Shown one piece after another: positions 17,403 through 25,894 of a DNA stretch of 64,000 nt. Numbering within the stretch: the stretch's first letter is position 1; every line of letters begins with the position of its first letter. The stretch covers positions 142,357-206,356 of the forward strand of contig NZ_BJDP01000004.1 in the NCBI RefSeq assembly GCF_005405205.1, given 5' to 3'. The DNA comes from Enterococcus pingfangensis. Lineage in GTDB: Bacteria > Bacillota > Bacilli > Lactobacillales > Enterococcaceae. Position numbers and translations under genes: made by a program. Below the pieces are notes generated by a model. That model ran no database searches. It was not told the DNA's origin and saw nothing but the letters and a program-made list of their open reading frames with translations.

Positions 17403-18193
17403 AAGCTTTTTATTCAGATACGGAATATGAAGGAGAATCGTTTGAACGGCAGGCTGTACCAGAATTTCAGTTGTGGGATCAAATAATCAAAAAGCAAGCA
17501 CTGTCTAAACGGACGAAACTTGCGCTACTGATCTATTTTTTACTGACGCCTTTAGTTATTTATGTGGGGATAAAAGTGGGCGATCGGAAATATTTAACTG
17601 TAAGTTTAATATTGATGGTCATGGCGATGGCACCTTTTTTCTTAATTTTTGAGAAAAGGAAACCAAAAGCTCGTGAACTGATTGTGATTGCTGTACTTGT
17701 TGGTTTAGCAGTGGCTGGTCGGATGGCATTTTTCATGTTGCCGCAATTTAAGCCAGTTACAGCGTTAGTGATTATCGCGGCAGTTTCCTTTGGTGCAGAA
17801 ACCGGATTTTTAGTAGGTGCCTTATCGGCTTTAGCTTCGAATATTTTCTTTACACAGGGACCGTGGACTCCTTGGCAAATGTTTGCCTTCGGGATGGTTG
17901 GATTTATTGCAGGTCTATGCTATCAAAAAGGATTGCTGCGAATGAATCGCATCGCACTAAGTCTTTTTGGATTTGTTAGCTGTTTTATTATTTATGGAGG
18001 GATTATGAATCCCGCGTCACTGTTTATGTATTCTAGTGTCGTAACTAAAGAGGCATTGCTGGCGACATTTATATATGGGGCACCGATGGATCTCGTTCAC
18101 GCTGGTTCAACTTTCATTTTTCTCTTTCTTTTTTCTAAACCAATGTTGGAAAAATTGGCTCGAATCAAAATTAAATATGGATTGATCCATTAA
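17375..18193 (+). CDS. ECF transporter substrate-binding (S) component, probably for cobalamin
   Basis: This is a 272-residue membrane protein. A soluble, charged N-terminus of about 50 residues precedes about six hydrophobic segments. The region GAETGFLVGALSALASNIFFTQGPWTPWQM is typical of ECF S components, including the small-residue-rich helix that docks on EcfT. Substrate cannot be read from the sequence; cobalamin is inferred from the B12 riboswitch, the neighbouring DUF4430 proteins and the AdoCbl-dependent pdu operon. A strong GAGGAGGT site precedes ATG 17375, and the gene overlaps the ATPase gene by 28 bases. The overlong N-terminus is unusual for S components. Confidence 0.85.
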   Translation: MSKSTKDFLKAFYSDTEYEGESFERQAVPEFQLWDQIIKKQALSKRTKLALLIYFLLTPLVIYVGIKVGDRKYLTVSLILMVMAMAPFFLIFEKRKPKARELIVIAVLVGLAVAGRMAFFMLPQFKPVTALVIIAAVSFGAETGFLVGALSALASNIFFTQGPWTPWQMFAFGMVGFIAGLCYQKGLLRMNRIALSLFGFVSCFIIYGGIMNPASLFMYSSVVTKEALLATFIYGAPMDLVHAGSTFIFLFLFSKPMLEKLARIKIKYGLIH

Positions 18194-18196
18194 AAA

Positions 18197-18234
18197 GAAC
18201 CGTCTGCCAAAAGTTTACTTTGGGCAGACGGTTC
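18197..18234. terminator. Shared hairpin between the convergent ECF and pduTS operons
   Basis: GAACCGTCTGCC (18197-18208) pairs perfectly with GGCAGACGGTTC (18223-18234). On the minus strand it is followed by TTTTT, so it terminates pduT best. On the plus strand the tail is weaker (AAAATTTATTTAT) but probably still serves the ECF operon. Confidence 0.8.
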
Positions 18235-18251
18235 AAAATTTATTTATATTT

Positions 18252-18809
18252 TTATTGGATAAGACTGTCAACTAATTCTGGACGAGGATTAGACAAGACT
18301 ATTTTGTTGATTAGCATAGCTTGATCTTTTGCGCCTTTTGCGCCAGCTTCAACCGCTGTTTTTACTGAGGCAACATCACCAGTCAGAACGACGAAGGATT
18401 TTCCAGCAATACCTGTTCCTAACTGGATAGCTAAAAGCTCAACATCAGCAGCTTTGACTGCAAAGTCAGCAGCAATAATCGATCCAGTTGCTGAATAGTA
18501 TTCTAAAACGCCGATAGCTTGAATCGTTTCTGGTATTTTAGCCATATTTATAGCTTGAATAACTGTCGGATCAACGCGAGAGATCGTTAATTCACCGACT
18601 ACATAACGCCCACCTTGTTCTACTCCAATCTCCATTGACCGCTCGATTGCCCCAACGTGACCACAAATCATAATATAGTACTTTCCAGGACAACTTGCGC
18701 GTGCCATGATCAATGTCGAATCAGCAGCTTTTAGCATATAGTCTACAACTTCGATACCTTTAGCGATGCTATTTAATTCTAAAAATCCGATGGTATCCAT
18801 TTTTTTCAT
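18252..18809 (-). CDS. pduT: PduT, tandem-domain microcompartment shell protein
   Basis: This 185-residue protein has two bacterial microcompartment (BMC) domains: residues about 3-90 (TIGFLELNSIAKGIEVVDYM) and 97-180 (AIGVLEYYSATGSIIAADFAVKAA). The cysteine in ASCPGKYYI (about residue 39) lies where PduT trimers bind a [4Fe-4S] cluster at the central pore. PduT is thought to let electrons cross the shell and works with PduS. The start overlaps the end of pduS by four bases, with GAAAGGAG upstream. It is on the strand opposite the main pdu operon and ends at the shared hairpin. Confidence 0.93.
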   Translation of the reverse strand: MKKMDTIGFLELNSIAKGIEVVDYMLKAADSTLIMARASCPGKYYIMICGHVGAIERSMEIGVEQGGRYVVGELTISRVDPTVIQAINMAKIPETIQAIGVLEYYSATGSIIAADFAVKAADVELLAIQLGTGIAGKSFVVLTGDVASVKTAVEAGAKGAKDQAMLINKIVLSNPRPELVDSLIQ

Positions 18810-20152
18810 AAGGCACTCCTTTCGATCGTAATGCTCGTGGTAACAGCAGTAACGATACCATCAATACTAGCGTGAATATCTGCTCCTAATGCTTTTTCTG
18901 GTTTTTTCCCGATCAAATCCCCAGCCTTTATTTGGTCACCAGGCTGAACGACGGGTTCACAAGGCGCGCCGATATGCATTTTCATTGGAATAGTTACTAC
19001 ATTTGTTTCATGTTTGCAGAGTTCATTTACTTTTAAATCAGCGTATTGTTTCAAGCCATTCTTCAGCAATATTTTTACTGGCGGAACTTGTTGATACTCA
19101 CGCATTAGTGAGGGAGTCAAAGGGATTTCTTTTTTCTGGTAACGAATCCCTTTTTCCGCTAGACGATGTTTTACATAGATATTTACTTGACGTGGCATCA
19201 AACCCATCGGACATGCGATCGTTTCACAAATCCCACATTCACAGCAAAGAAGTGCTTCTTTCCAAATTGGATCATCGTCGATATCGTCAGGAATTTCGGT
19301 AACTGTCAAATGACGCATAATTCGATGCGGATGAATCGGATGACCAATTTGGTAGCGTGGACAGAGCTCAGTACACAAGCGACATTGAATGCAAGAGGAG
19401 CGTGCTTTATTGATAACTTGAGGCATCTCTTTTTCAAGCAATTCATAAATAAAATCTTGCTTTCCAGTGATAATGATCCCCGAAGTTGTTTTGGTGACGA
19501 CTTGTTGTGAAAAATCTTCTTTAGTTCCGGTTTTTCCCATCATAGGCCCCCCGTTAATGAACATAAAGTCATCAATCGTAGCTCCACCAGCTAATGTGAG
19601 ACATTCTGTAAAAGAAGTCCCAATCGGTACTTCTAAAATTTTAGGTTCCTTAACCGCACCAGTGATCGTTAATAATTTATGAGTAACACTTTTTCCATGT
19701 TGAGCTCGATAAATATTCAGCATCGTGGAGATGTTTGAAATGACACAGCCGACATCTAACGGAATCCCGCCTGGCGGAACCGTTCGTCCAGTGATTTCAA
19801 AAACCATGATCTGTTCATCACCAGCAGGATAAAAGTTATTCATTTTGAAGAGTTTGATTGGAACATGGAGTACTTGAATGGCATTCTCTAATGCTTGGAT
19901 CTCTTCAGTATAATGAGCCTTTGTAGCAATTACGATCTGCTTAGCTTCTAATAATTCTCCGACATCAGCGATTGCTTGGACACATTCTTTTGCGTAGTGG
20001 TTCATCACATAATGATCTTTTTTTAGCAAAGGTTCACATTCGGCTGCATTAATTATAAAATATTCCGTCTTAGTATTGTACTTGGCGGCAGTTGGAAAAC
20101 CTGCGCCACCGCAACCAACAATTCCAGACGAACTAATTTGTTCCAATAGCAT
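18806..20152 (-). CDS. pduS: PduS, cobalamin reductase (RnfC-like flavo-iron-sulfur protein)
   Basis: This 448-residue protein has an N-terminal glycine-rich GCGGAGFPTAAK (about 13-24), the nucleotide-binding region of NuoF/RnfC-like proteins. Two ferredoxin-type cysteine clusters follow: CIQCRLCTELCP near 255 and CCECGICETIACP near 300. The C-terminal region is a biotinyl-like RnfC sandwich (QPGDQIKAGDLIGKKPEKALGADIHAS). PduS reduces cob(II)alamin so that PduO can adenosylate it, recycling inactivated cofactor in the compartment. It is coupled to pduT downstream, and the kinase gene lies 53 bases upstream in the same direction, so the three probably share a transcript. Confidence 0.93.
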   Translation of the reverse strand: MLLEQISSSGIVGCGGAGFPTAAKYNTKTEYFIINAAECEPLLKKDHYVMNHYAKECVQAIADVGELLEAKQIVIATKAHYTEEIQALENAIQVLHVPIKLFKMNNFYPAGDEQIMVFEITGRTVPPGGIPLDVGCVISNISTMLNIYRAQHGKSVTHKLLTITGAVKEPKILEVPIGTSFTECLTLAGGATIDDFMFINGGPMMGKTGTKEDFSQQVVTKTTSGIIITGKQDFIYELLEKEMPQVINKARSSCIQCRLCTELCPRYQIGHPIHPHRIMRHLTVTEIPDDIDDDPIWKEALLCCECGICETIACPMGLMPRQVNIYVKHRLAEKGIRYQKKEIPLTPSLMREYQQVPPVKILLKNGLKQYADLKVNELCKHETNVVTIPMKMHIGAPCEPVVQPGDQIKAGDLIGKKPEKALGADIHASIDGIVTAVTTSITIERSAL

Positions 20153-20205
20153 ATTCGTTCCTCATTTCTTTAAACTAAGATGACTCAGCAGTTCTAGTTG
20201 ACACA

Positions 20206-21381
20206 TTAATTATTAAAAAAGATATTCTGCTTTTCACTAATCAAACAACAAACCTCATCAGCCGTCGTTAATTGTTTTCGATGTTTCATCAAGTTTTGAG
20301 CTAAACCCATGGAAATTCCTTTAGCCAAAAAGCGCTCTTTAGAAGTTTCCAGACAATCAAAATCAGGAAATTCACCTAAATTGGCGATTCGATTGATATT
20401 GGCCATCGCTAAATATCCAAGCGAGTCTTGAAAAATTGCTAGAAATCGTTCCCGCTGATTACCAGAAACATGATCAGAGAAATAGATGAAGTATGTCTTA
20501 TAAACATCTTTAATTACTTGTAATAAAAAAGCGCACATTGAATCATCACCTCTAACAGAAAAGGCTGCGTATTGAGACAAGATATTTGCTAAAAAATAGC
20601 CAAGATCATAAGAGAAGGGACCAGTCATGGTATATTCCATATCGATTACTTTAATGGATGTTGATGAAACAAAAATATTTGAAGTATGAAAATCTCCATG
20701 GATTAAGCACTCATTTCTATTCGAAAGTTTATCAATCAATGAATCCCAATCTTTTTTTACAGTCGAGTCCTTTAAAATTACTGCTAAAATATCTAAAAGC
20801 GCTGCCTGCTCTAAAGGAATATTACTTTTTTTAGCAGCCGGTTTTAAGATGAATTTAGTAATAATCTCCCGCATATTTGAATTTTGAAAGTGATCGACTA
20901 AAGATATCCAATTTTCTTTTGACAATTTAAACTGAGATGTGGCTAAGTGAGTCCGTGCAAGGTATTCACCCACTTGTTTTCCTAATCGTGGGAATTGCTT
21001 CCCATGGCATAGGGAAAAGCGAAGAACCTCTAAATACGAAAGATCTTCCATAATAAATAAATGCGCTGTTGGATCAGAAAAATAAGTCATAGGAACCATT
21101 TGGGGAGCTAGTTCTGAACGTAATTGATACGTCATATATTCTAAATGATTACGTTTAGGATCAATCGGCATGAGGGAGATGCCGCTAGAGGGTACCTTTT
21201 TTGAATGCTTAAGAACAAATTTTTGCTTACCTTGTCTAAGGGTGTAAAGATAGTTTATGTAGCCGTCAATATATTTATCTTTTTCGTTGGAAAGAGCCGT
21301 CACAATAAGTGGACTGGGTTTGTTAAAAAGTGTAGTTTGATGAATTAAATAGTTTGTGAGTGTATGTTCGCTAATCTCCAT
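20206..21381 (-). CDS. MtnK-like sugar kinase (aminoglycoside phosphotransferase fold)
   Basis: This protein of about 391 residues has the protein-kinase-like small-molecule kinase fold. The catalytic loop is HGDFHTSNIF (about 228-237) and the metal-binding segment is VIDMEYTMTGPFSYDLG (about 245-261). The wording of both matches methylthioribose kinase more closely than aminoglycoside or choline kinases. ATG 21381 follows an AAGGAGGAG site and is preferred over the in-frame codon ten residues upstream. It sits ahead of pduS and pduT, so a link to B12-dependent metabolism is plausible: AdoCbl breakdown yields 5'-deoxyadenosine, whose sugar could be salvaged by such a kinase. No other salvage gene is visible in the window, so the substrate stays open. 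Confidence 0.65.
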   Translation of the reverse strand: MEISEHTLTNYLIHQTTLFNKPSPLIVTALSNEKDKYIDGYINYLYTLRQGKQKFVLKHSKKVPSSGISLMPIDPKRNHLEYMTYQLRSELAPQMVPMTYFSDPTAHLFIMEDLSYLEVLRFSLCHGKQFPRLGKQVGEYLARTHLATSQFKLSKENWISLVDHFQNSNMREIITKFILKPAAKKSNIPLEQAALLDILAVILKDSTVKKDWDSLIDKLSNRNECLIHGDFHTSNIFVSSTSIKVIDMEYTMTGPFSYDLGYFLANILSQYAAFSVRGDDSMCAFLLQVIKDVYKTYFIYFSDHVSGNQRERFLAIFQDSLGYLAMANINRIANLGEFPDFDCLETSKERFLAKGISMGLAQNLMKHRKQLTTADEVCCLISEKQNIFFNN

Positions 21382-21733
21382 TATGCTCCTCCTTACACCT
21401 TGTTCTATCAATAATTTTAGCGAAACATACAGCGAAAATATATAATAAAAATATGCACTTTATAGGAAAGTGCTGGAAAGCCTTTAAAGCCTACGAACCA
21501 TAGTAAATACTCAAAAAAAGTGAGCAAAAAAATACAATAAAAAGACCGCTTTCAATTTGGAATTAAGGACAAGCAATCTATCAATTCTTTGAAAGTCTTA
21601 ATCAGACAACCATATTTTTTCTACTTTAATGAGCACTTATGCAATCTTCTGTTTCGAGTCCCATTATTTGTATGTTTGTTTCATTAAAAAATCTGGATGG
21701 AGATTGATTTATTTGCAATTAGCCTTCCTACGA
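21382..21733. other. Intergenic region upstream of the kinase-pduS-pduT genes
   Basis: These 350 AT-rich bases between two minus-strand genes contain no convincing open frame. One hairpin is clear: GCACTTT (21455-21461) with AAAGTGC (21467-21473). Read on the minus strand it is followed by ATATTTTTATTATAT and lies in the leader of the kinase gene. I could not assign a known riboswitch or promoter. Confidence 0.4.
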
Positions 21734-22258
21734 CTATTTTTTTCGGAAAGTTGTCACATTTTTATCGAGTTTTTTAGTTGTTGATACGATCAAGAGTTCT
21801 TCGATGGCGGATAGGGCACTGCAGACTAAAAGAATAATACTGAAGGGTTTGACTGGAACGAGCAATAAAATGAGCGGGGCTAAAAAAAGCAGCAGTCCAG
21901 TTAATTTATTCAAATAGCTGTGTAGACTCGCAAATTGCCGGAAACGAAAGTAGCCGATCAAATAGGTAAGGCAACGGATTAAAGCAATCATAAAAATACC
22001 CCACAGCAAAAAATTCGGGAGTTTGATCGTAAAGATGACTTTTGTCGCGACAACTATAAAAAAGATCAAATCAGCCAAACTATCCAATAAAGTTCCAAGG
22101 CGGCTTGTCCAATTCATTTTCCGAGCAATCCAGCCGTCGAGAATATCTGTTATTCCTGCTAAAAAGTAAAGCAGAAAGAAAAATTGATCGGCGGCGATCA
22201 CTATCAATAATGAGGCAAGGATCCGTAAAAGCGTTAATAGATTAGGAATATATTTCAT
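21734..22258 (-). CDS. CDP-alcohol phosphatidyltransferase family membrane protein
   Basis: This 174-residue integral membrane protein carries the family signature D-x2-DG-x2-AR-x8-G-x3-D-x3-D: DILDGWIARK near residues 38-47, continuing to LGTLLDSLAD. The family joins a CDP-activated lipid to an alcohol; PgsA-type phosphatidylglycerophosphate synthases are the nearest common form. The length is slightly short for PgsA, and the main pgsA of enterococci usually lies elsewhere, so this may be a second enzyme with another acceptor alcohol. An AAGGAGC site precedes the start. Confidence 0.8.
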   Translation of the reverse strand: MKYIPNLLTLLRILASLLIVIAADQFFFLLYFLAGITDILDGWIARKMNWTSRLGTLLDSLADLIFFIVVATKVIFTIKLPNFLLWGIFMIALIRCLTYLIGYFRFRQFASLHSYLNKLTGLLLFLAPLILLLVPVKPFSIILLVCSALSAIEELLIVSTTKKLDKNVTTFRKK

Positions 22259-22522
22259 GCGTCTGCTCCTTTGGTTAAGGGATCAATCGATGAGATGAAA
22301 GCTTCGTTCTAGTCTCAAATCGTATGTCATCCGGCAAATTTTTGTTCTTTGTTTCTGCTCAGATACGTTATTTTATTCTGGGGAAAATTGGTAGCCAGAA
22401 TCAGTATTTTATTGAAAGATAATTTAACTTTATCATGTTTTTAGCGTGCTTGAAATCAAACTGAAATCGAATTGCAATGAATTTGTGCTATTTTTAATAA
22501 AAAGCGGTAAGGGGAAGTTGGA

Positions 22523-23089
22523 ATGACAACAACATTGATTATTGATCATCCGTGGAAGGAAAGCTTTAATCACGGGGTGTTGAACCATTTGATCGCGGGT
22601 TTGGAACAGGATCAGAAAATCTATCAGGTGATCGATCTGAACAAAGATGGCTTTGATCCAGTGATGTCTGCTGAAGAATTAGCGGTTTATCAGCGCGGTT
22701 CGGTTTTAGATCCGTTGGTTTTGCATTATATGAGCTTGTTGCGGGAGACGACGCAGCTAGTTTTGATTTTCCCGATTTGGTGGTACAGTTCACCCGCAAG
22801 TTTAAAGGGCTTCCTTGATAAGGTATTGCTGAATGAATTTGCTTTCTTTGACGGCGGCAATGGGATTCAACCACTACTAGCAATCGACTCAGTCGTTGTC
22901 TTTACTACTTCGGATCAACCGACAGAAAGTTTGGACCAACATTGCACCCGCAGTTACAAGCATCAGTTAACGACGACATTAGAAGATATCGGTTTGCGAA
23001 ATATTTCTTGGCATCATTTAGGCTCGCTGAAAAAGCTGAGTGAAGAAGAACGGCAAGCGTATTTAACAACGGTATATGACAAGCTGTAA
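22523..23089 (+). CDS. NAD(P)H:quinone reductase-like flavoprotein
   Basis: This is a 188-residue flavodoxin-fold protein. The family features are the early IIDHPWKESFNHGVLNHL loop that holds the flavin phosphate, the VLIFPIWWYSSPASLKGFLDKVL helix (about 82-104), and a C-terminal helix. Relatives (KefF, MdaB, NQO types) transfer two electrons from NAD(P)H to quinones or other acceptors. A GGGGAAG site precedes the ATG. A hairpin terminator follows at 23196, so it is probably a single-gene unit. The exact acceptor cannot be told from sequence. Confidence 0.8.
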   Translation: MTTTLIIDHPWKESFNHGVLNHLIAGLEQDQKIYQVIDLNKDGFDPVMSAEELAVYQRGSVLDPLVLHYMSLLRETTQLVLIFPIWWYSSPASLKGFLDKVLLNEFAFFDGGNGIQPLLAIDSVVVFTTSDQPTESLDQHCTRSYKHQLTTTLEDIGLRNISWHHLGSLKKLSEEERQAYLTTVYDKL

Positions 23090-23195
23090 AATCTGATAAT
23101 GGCCGAACTGTATCAAGCAATAGGGATCACTTATTTGCATTTGTTAGCTATAAAAATCTAACTACATCAGAATCTCAAAACTTTCTTTAATTTTC

Positions 23196-23236
23196 GACGT
23201 AAGACCTTGAGCGGGTCTTGCGTCATTTTCTTTTTA
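23196..23236 (+). terminator. Terminator after the quinone reductase gene
   Basis: GACGTAAGACC (23196-23206) pairs with GGTCTTGCGTC (23214-23224) with one G-T pair, followed by ATTTTCTTTTTAT. Confidence 0.75.
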
Positions 23237-23283
23237 TCGGTACACTGGCTAAGATATAAAAGAAAGATGAGGATTATTTTTTT

Positions 23284-24135
23284 ATGGAAAACGAAAAGGT
23301 TACGCAGCCGAACAAAAGCGATTGGATTTTACGCTTTATCAAAGGAATGTTCATCGGCTCAGGATTTATTTTACCGGGAGTCAGCGGAGGGGCCTTGGCG
23401 GCGGTATTTGGTATTTATGAACGGATTATTTCATTTTTGGCTCACATCACAAAAAATTTCAAAGAGAATGTGCGCTTTTTTATTCCTGTAGGATTAGGCG
23501 GTATCGCGGGGGTTTTTGTCCTTTCTTTTGCGGTTAGTTTTTTATTAGGGGAGTTTGAGACGATCATGTTGTGGTTCTTTGTCGGCTGTATTATCGGAAC
23601 AGTGCCGGCATTGTGGAAAGAAGCTGGAAAAAAAGGCCGTGCAACAAAAGACTATGTTATTTTGGTTATTAGTTTTGTTGTTGGTTTTTGGTTCTTGTGG
23701 CAAGGTTCAAGTTTATTTGGTCACGTAGATCAAAATTTTGTAACTTGGATGATCGCTGGTGCATTAATTGGTTTGGGCTTGATTGTACCGGGGCTTAGTC
23801 CTTCAAACTTTTTAGTCTATATGGGCATGTACAAAGCGATGGCAGACGGCTTCAAAACAATCGATATGGGTGTGATCATTCCAATCGGGATCGGCGGATT
23901 AGTCACTGTTTTGAGTTTATCAAAAGTAATGGACTGGGTATTTAGTCATTTTTATGCGGCGATGTATCATTTTATTTTAGGAATTGTTTTTGCTTCAACG
24001 GTAATGATCATCCCGACAGATTATAGTGGGATCGGTTTCCTTGGTTTCGTTGGCTGTGCGGTTTTATGTGTGCTAGGAGCAGCGCTTGGCTGGTGGATGA
24101 GTCGTTTGGAAGAACGGTATGTTCCAGAAGATTAA
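23284..24135 (+). CDS. popT: DUF368 membrane protein, PopT-type polyprenyl-phosphate transporter
   Basis: This 283-residue polytopic membrane protein belongs to DUF368. The two inverted-repeat halves are marked by FILPGVSGGALAAVFGIYE (about 25-43) and LIVPGLSPSNFLVYMGMY (about 164-181). Members of DUF368 have been described as transporters that return undecaprenyl phosphate across the membrane for reuse in wall synthesis. The symbol follows that assignment and is not tested here. The start is ATG 23284, with GAGGAT 8 bases upstream. The T-box leader of proS begins shortly after the stop. Confidence 0.82.
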   Translation: MENEKVTQPNKSDWILRFIKGMFIGSGFILPGVSGGALAAVFGIYERIISFLAHITKNFKENVRFFIPVGLGGIAGVFVLSFAVSFLLGEFETIMLWFFVGCIIGTVPALWKEAGKKGRATKDYVILVISFVVGFWFLWQGSSLFGHVDQNFVTWMIAGALIGLGLIVPGLSPSNFLVYMGMYKAMADGFKTIDMGVIIPIGIGGLVTVLSLSKVMDWVFSHFYAAMYHFILGIVFASTVMIIPTDYSGIGFLGFVGCAVLCVLGAALGWWMSRLEERYVPED

Positions 24136-24156
24136 AAAATAATTTGAAATTTAGGC

Positions 24157-24185
24157 TTGCAATTTTGATGAGAAGTCTTTAAGAT
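24157..24185 (+). promoter_or_regulatory. Sigma-A type promoter for the proS T-box leader
   Basis: TTGCAA (24157-24162) and TAAGAT (24180-24185) are separated by 17 bases. It lies immediately upstream of the T-box leader. Confidence 0.55.
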
Positions 24186-24189
24186 GATG

Positions 24190-24427
24190 GTAAGCATTTG
24201 GAATAGTAATAAATTTTATTGGCAGCAGAGAGTTGATTCATCGGCTGAAAGATCAACGTGCCCACTGAAATTTATGAACCTACCAAAGAAGATTGATGCG
24301 AAAGCAGCACGCGACTCTAGCGTTATTGGAGCTGAAAGTTGGGTCAATAAGATTTGACCAAGCAAGGTGGTACCGCGAAATTATCCGTTTCGTCCTTACA
24401 GTTGTGTAGGGATGGAACGGTTTTTTT
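24190..24427 (+). promoter_or_regulatory. T-box leader of the prolyl-tRNA synthetase gene
   Basis: The conserved T-box sequence AAGGTGGTACCGCG is at 24364-24377. A terminator with arms at 24385-24400 and 24405-24420 (CCGTTTCGTCC... with ...GGATGGAACGG) and seven T follows. The upstream part holds an AGAGAG-like start (24228-24233). CCT at 24279-24281 lies where a proline specifier codon could sit. Uncharged proline tRNA would stabilise the antiterminator. Confidence 0.9.
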
Positions 24428-24453
24428 ATTTTTATTTTTAGGAGGATGCATGA

Positions 24454-25893
24454 ATGACAAACTTACAAAAAGAAGATTTTTCAAAATGGTATTTACAAAC
24501 AATTCAAAAAGCTGACTTGATGGATTATTCACCTGTTCGCGGTTGTATCATTTTTAAAGCTGATGGTTATGAACTTTGGGAACATATCCAAGAAGATTTC
24601 AACAAATGGTTACGAACACAAGACATCCGTAATGTCTACTTCCCAATGCTGATCCCTAAACATTTCCTAGAAAAAGAAGAAGAACACGTAGAAGGTTTTG
24701 CGCCAGAATTACCTTGGCTAACTAAAGTTGGTGATGAAGAATTAGAAGAACCTTATGCATTACGGCCAACATCCGAAACATTGATCGGCGATGCTTTTTC
24801 TAACTGGATCAATTCTTACCGTGATCTTCCTTATGAAATCAACCAATGGGCGAATGTTTTCCGTTGGGAGAAAAAAACGATGCCATTTTTACGGACTTCA
24901 GAATTCTTATGGCAAGAAGGCCATACAGCTCATGATTCTGAAGAAGCTGCTCGCGTACGGACGATGAGTGCTTTAGAAGCGTATGCTAATTTAATTGAAA
25001 ATACGTTGGCGATCCCTGTTTACCGCGGACAAAAAACACCGTCTGAACGGTTTGCAGGTGCGGTAGATACGTATTCTGTCGAGGCAATGATGCGTGACGG
25101 AAAAGCCGTCCAAGCAGGAACGTCTCATTACCTTGGTCAAAACTTTGCAGAAGCGTTTGATATCAAATTCTTGAATCGCAACAATGAACATGAATATGCA
25201 TATACAACGTCTTGGGGAATCTCAACTCGTTTGATTGGCTCATTGATCATGGTTCACGGCGACGAACAAGGATTGGTTTTACCACCAAAAGTTGCGCCAA
25301 CACAAGTAATCTTGATCCCGGTTGGCCCTTGGCAAAAACAACCAGCTATTTTGGATCGTTTACATGAATTGAAAGCATCATTAGTTGAAAAAGGTTTGCG
25401 CGTTCGGATCGATGAAACGGACAACACACCAGGCTTCAAATTTAACGAATGGGAATTAAAAGGGGCGCCATTACGAATTGAATTCGGCCCGCGTGATTTG
25501 AAAAACAATCAAGCCGTTATCAAAATGCGTGATCTAGAAGACAAAGAATCTGTCTCGTTAGAAGGCATTGAAGAGTATATCACCGAACAATTGGATATCA
25601 TGCAAACACGTTTATTCGAAAGCGCGCAAAAACGCTACGGTGAAAATGAACATACTGATATCGATACGTTAGATGAATTGAAAGCTCATATCGAACAAGC
25701 CAAAGAATCAGGAGAAACACCAGGATTTGTCTTGATCGGTTGGGATGGCACGGAAGAAACTGAAGCCAAAATCAAAGAAGAAACGGGCTTCACGACTAGA
25801 AATATTCCATTTAACCCACCTGTTGAAAAAACAGTCGACATCGTTAATGGAAAACCTGCGAAACATACCGTTTGGATAGCACGCGCGTATTAA
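24454..25893 (+). CDS. proS: Prolyl-tRNA synthetase, archaeal/eukaryotic-type
   Basis: This is a 479-residue class II synthetase that charges proline tRNA. Class II motif 2 is RWEKKTMPFLRTSEFLWQE (about 147-165) and motif 3 includes GSLIMVHGDEQGLVLPP. The early SPVRGCIIFKADGYELWE and the ending in a C-terminal WIARAY tail are typical of the archaeal/eukaryotic branch. The bacterial-type enzyme (about 570 residues) carries an editing insertion between motifs 2 and 3 that is absent here. Enterococci normally encode the bacterial type elsewhere, so this could be a second enzyme. It is controlled by its own T-box. The start ATG 24454 has GGAGGATG upstream. Confidence 0.92.
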   Translation: MTNLQKEDFSKWYLQTIQKADLMDYSPVRGCIIFKADGYELWEHIQEDFNKWLRTQDIRNVYFPMLIPKHFLEKEEEHVEGFAPELPWLTKVGDEELEEPYALRPTSETLIGDAFSNWINSYRDLPYEINQWANVFRWEKKTMPFLRTSEFLWQEGHTAHDSEEAARVRTMSALEAYANLIENTLAIPVYRGQKTPSERFAGAVDTYSVEAMMRDGKAVQAGTSHYLGQNFAEAFDIKFLNRNNEHEYAYTTSWGISTRLIGSLIMVHGDEQGLVLPPKVAPTQVILIPVGPWQKQPAILDRLHELKASLVEKGLRVRIDETDNTPGFKFNEWELKGAPLRIEFGPRDLKNNQAVIKMRDLEDKESVSLEGIEEYITEQLDIMQTRLFESAQKRYGENEHTDIDTLDELKAHIEQAKESGETPGFVLIGWDGTEETEAKIKEETGFTTRNIPFNPPVEKTVDIVNGKPAKHTVWIARAY

Positions 25894-25894
25894 T

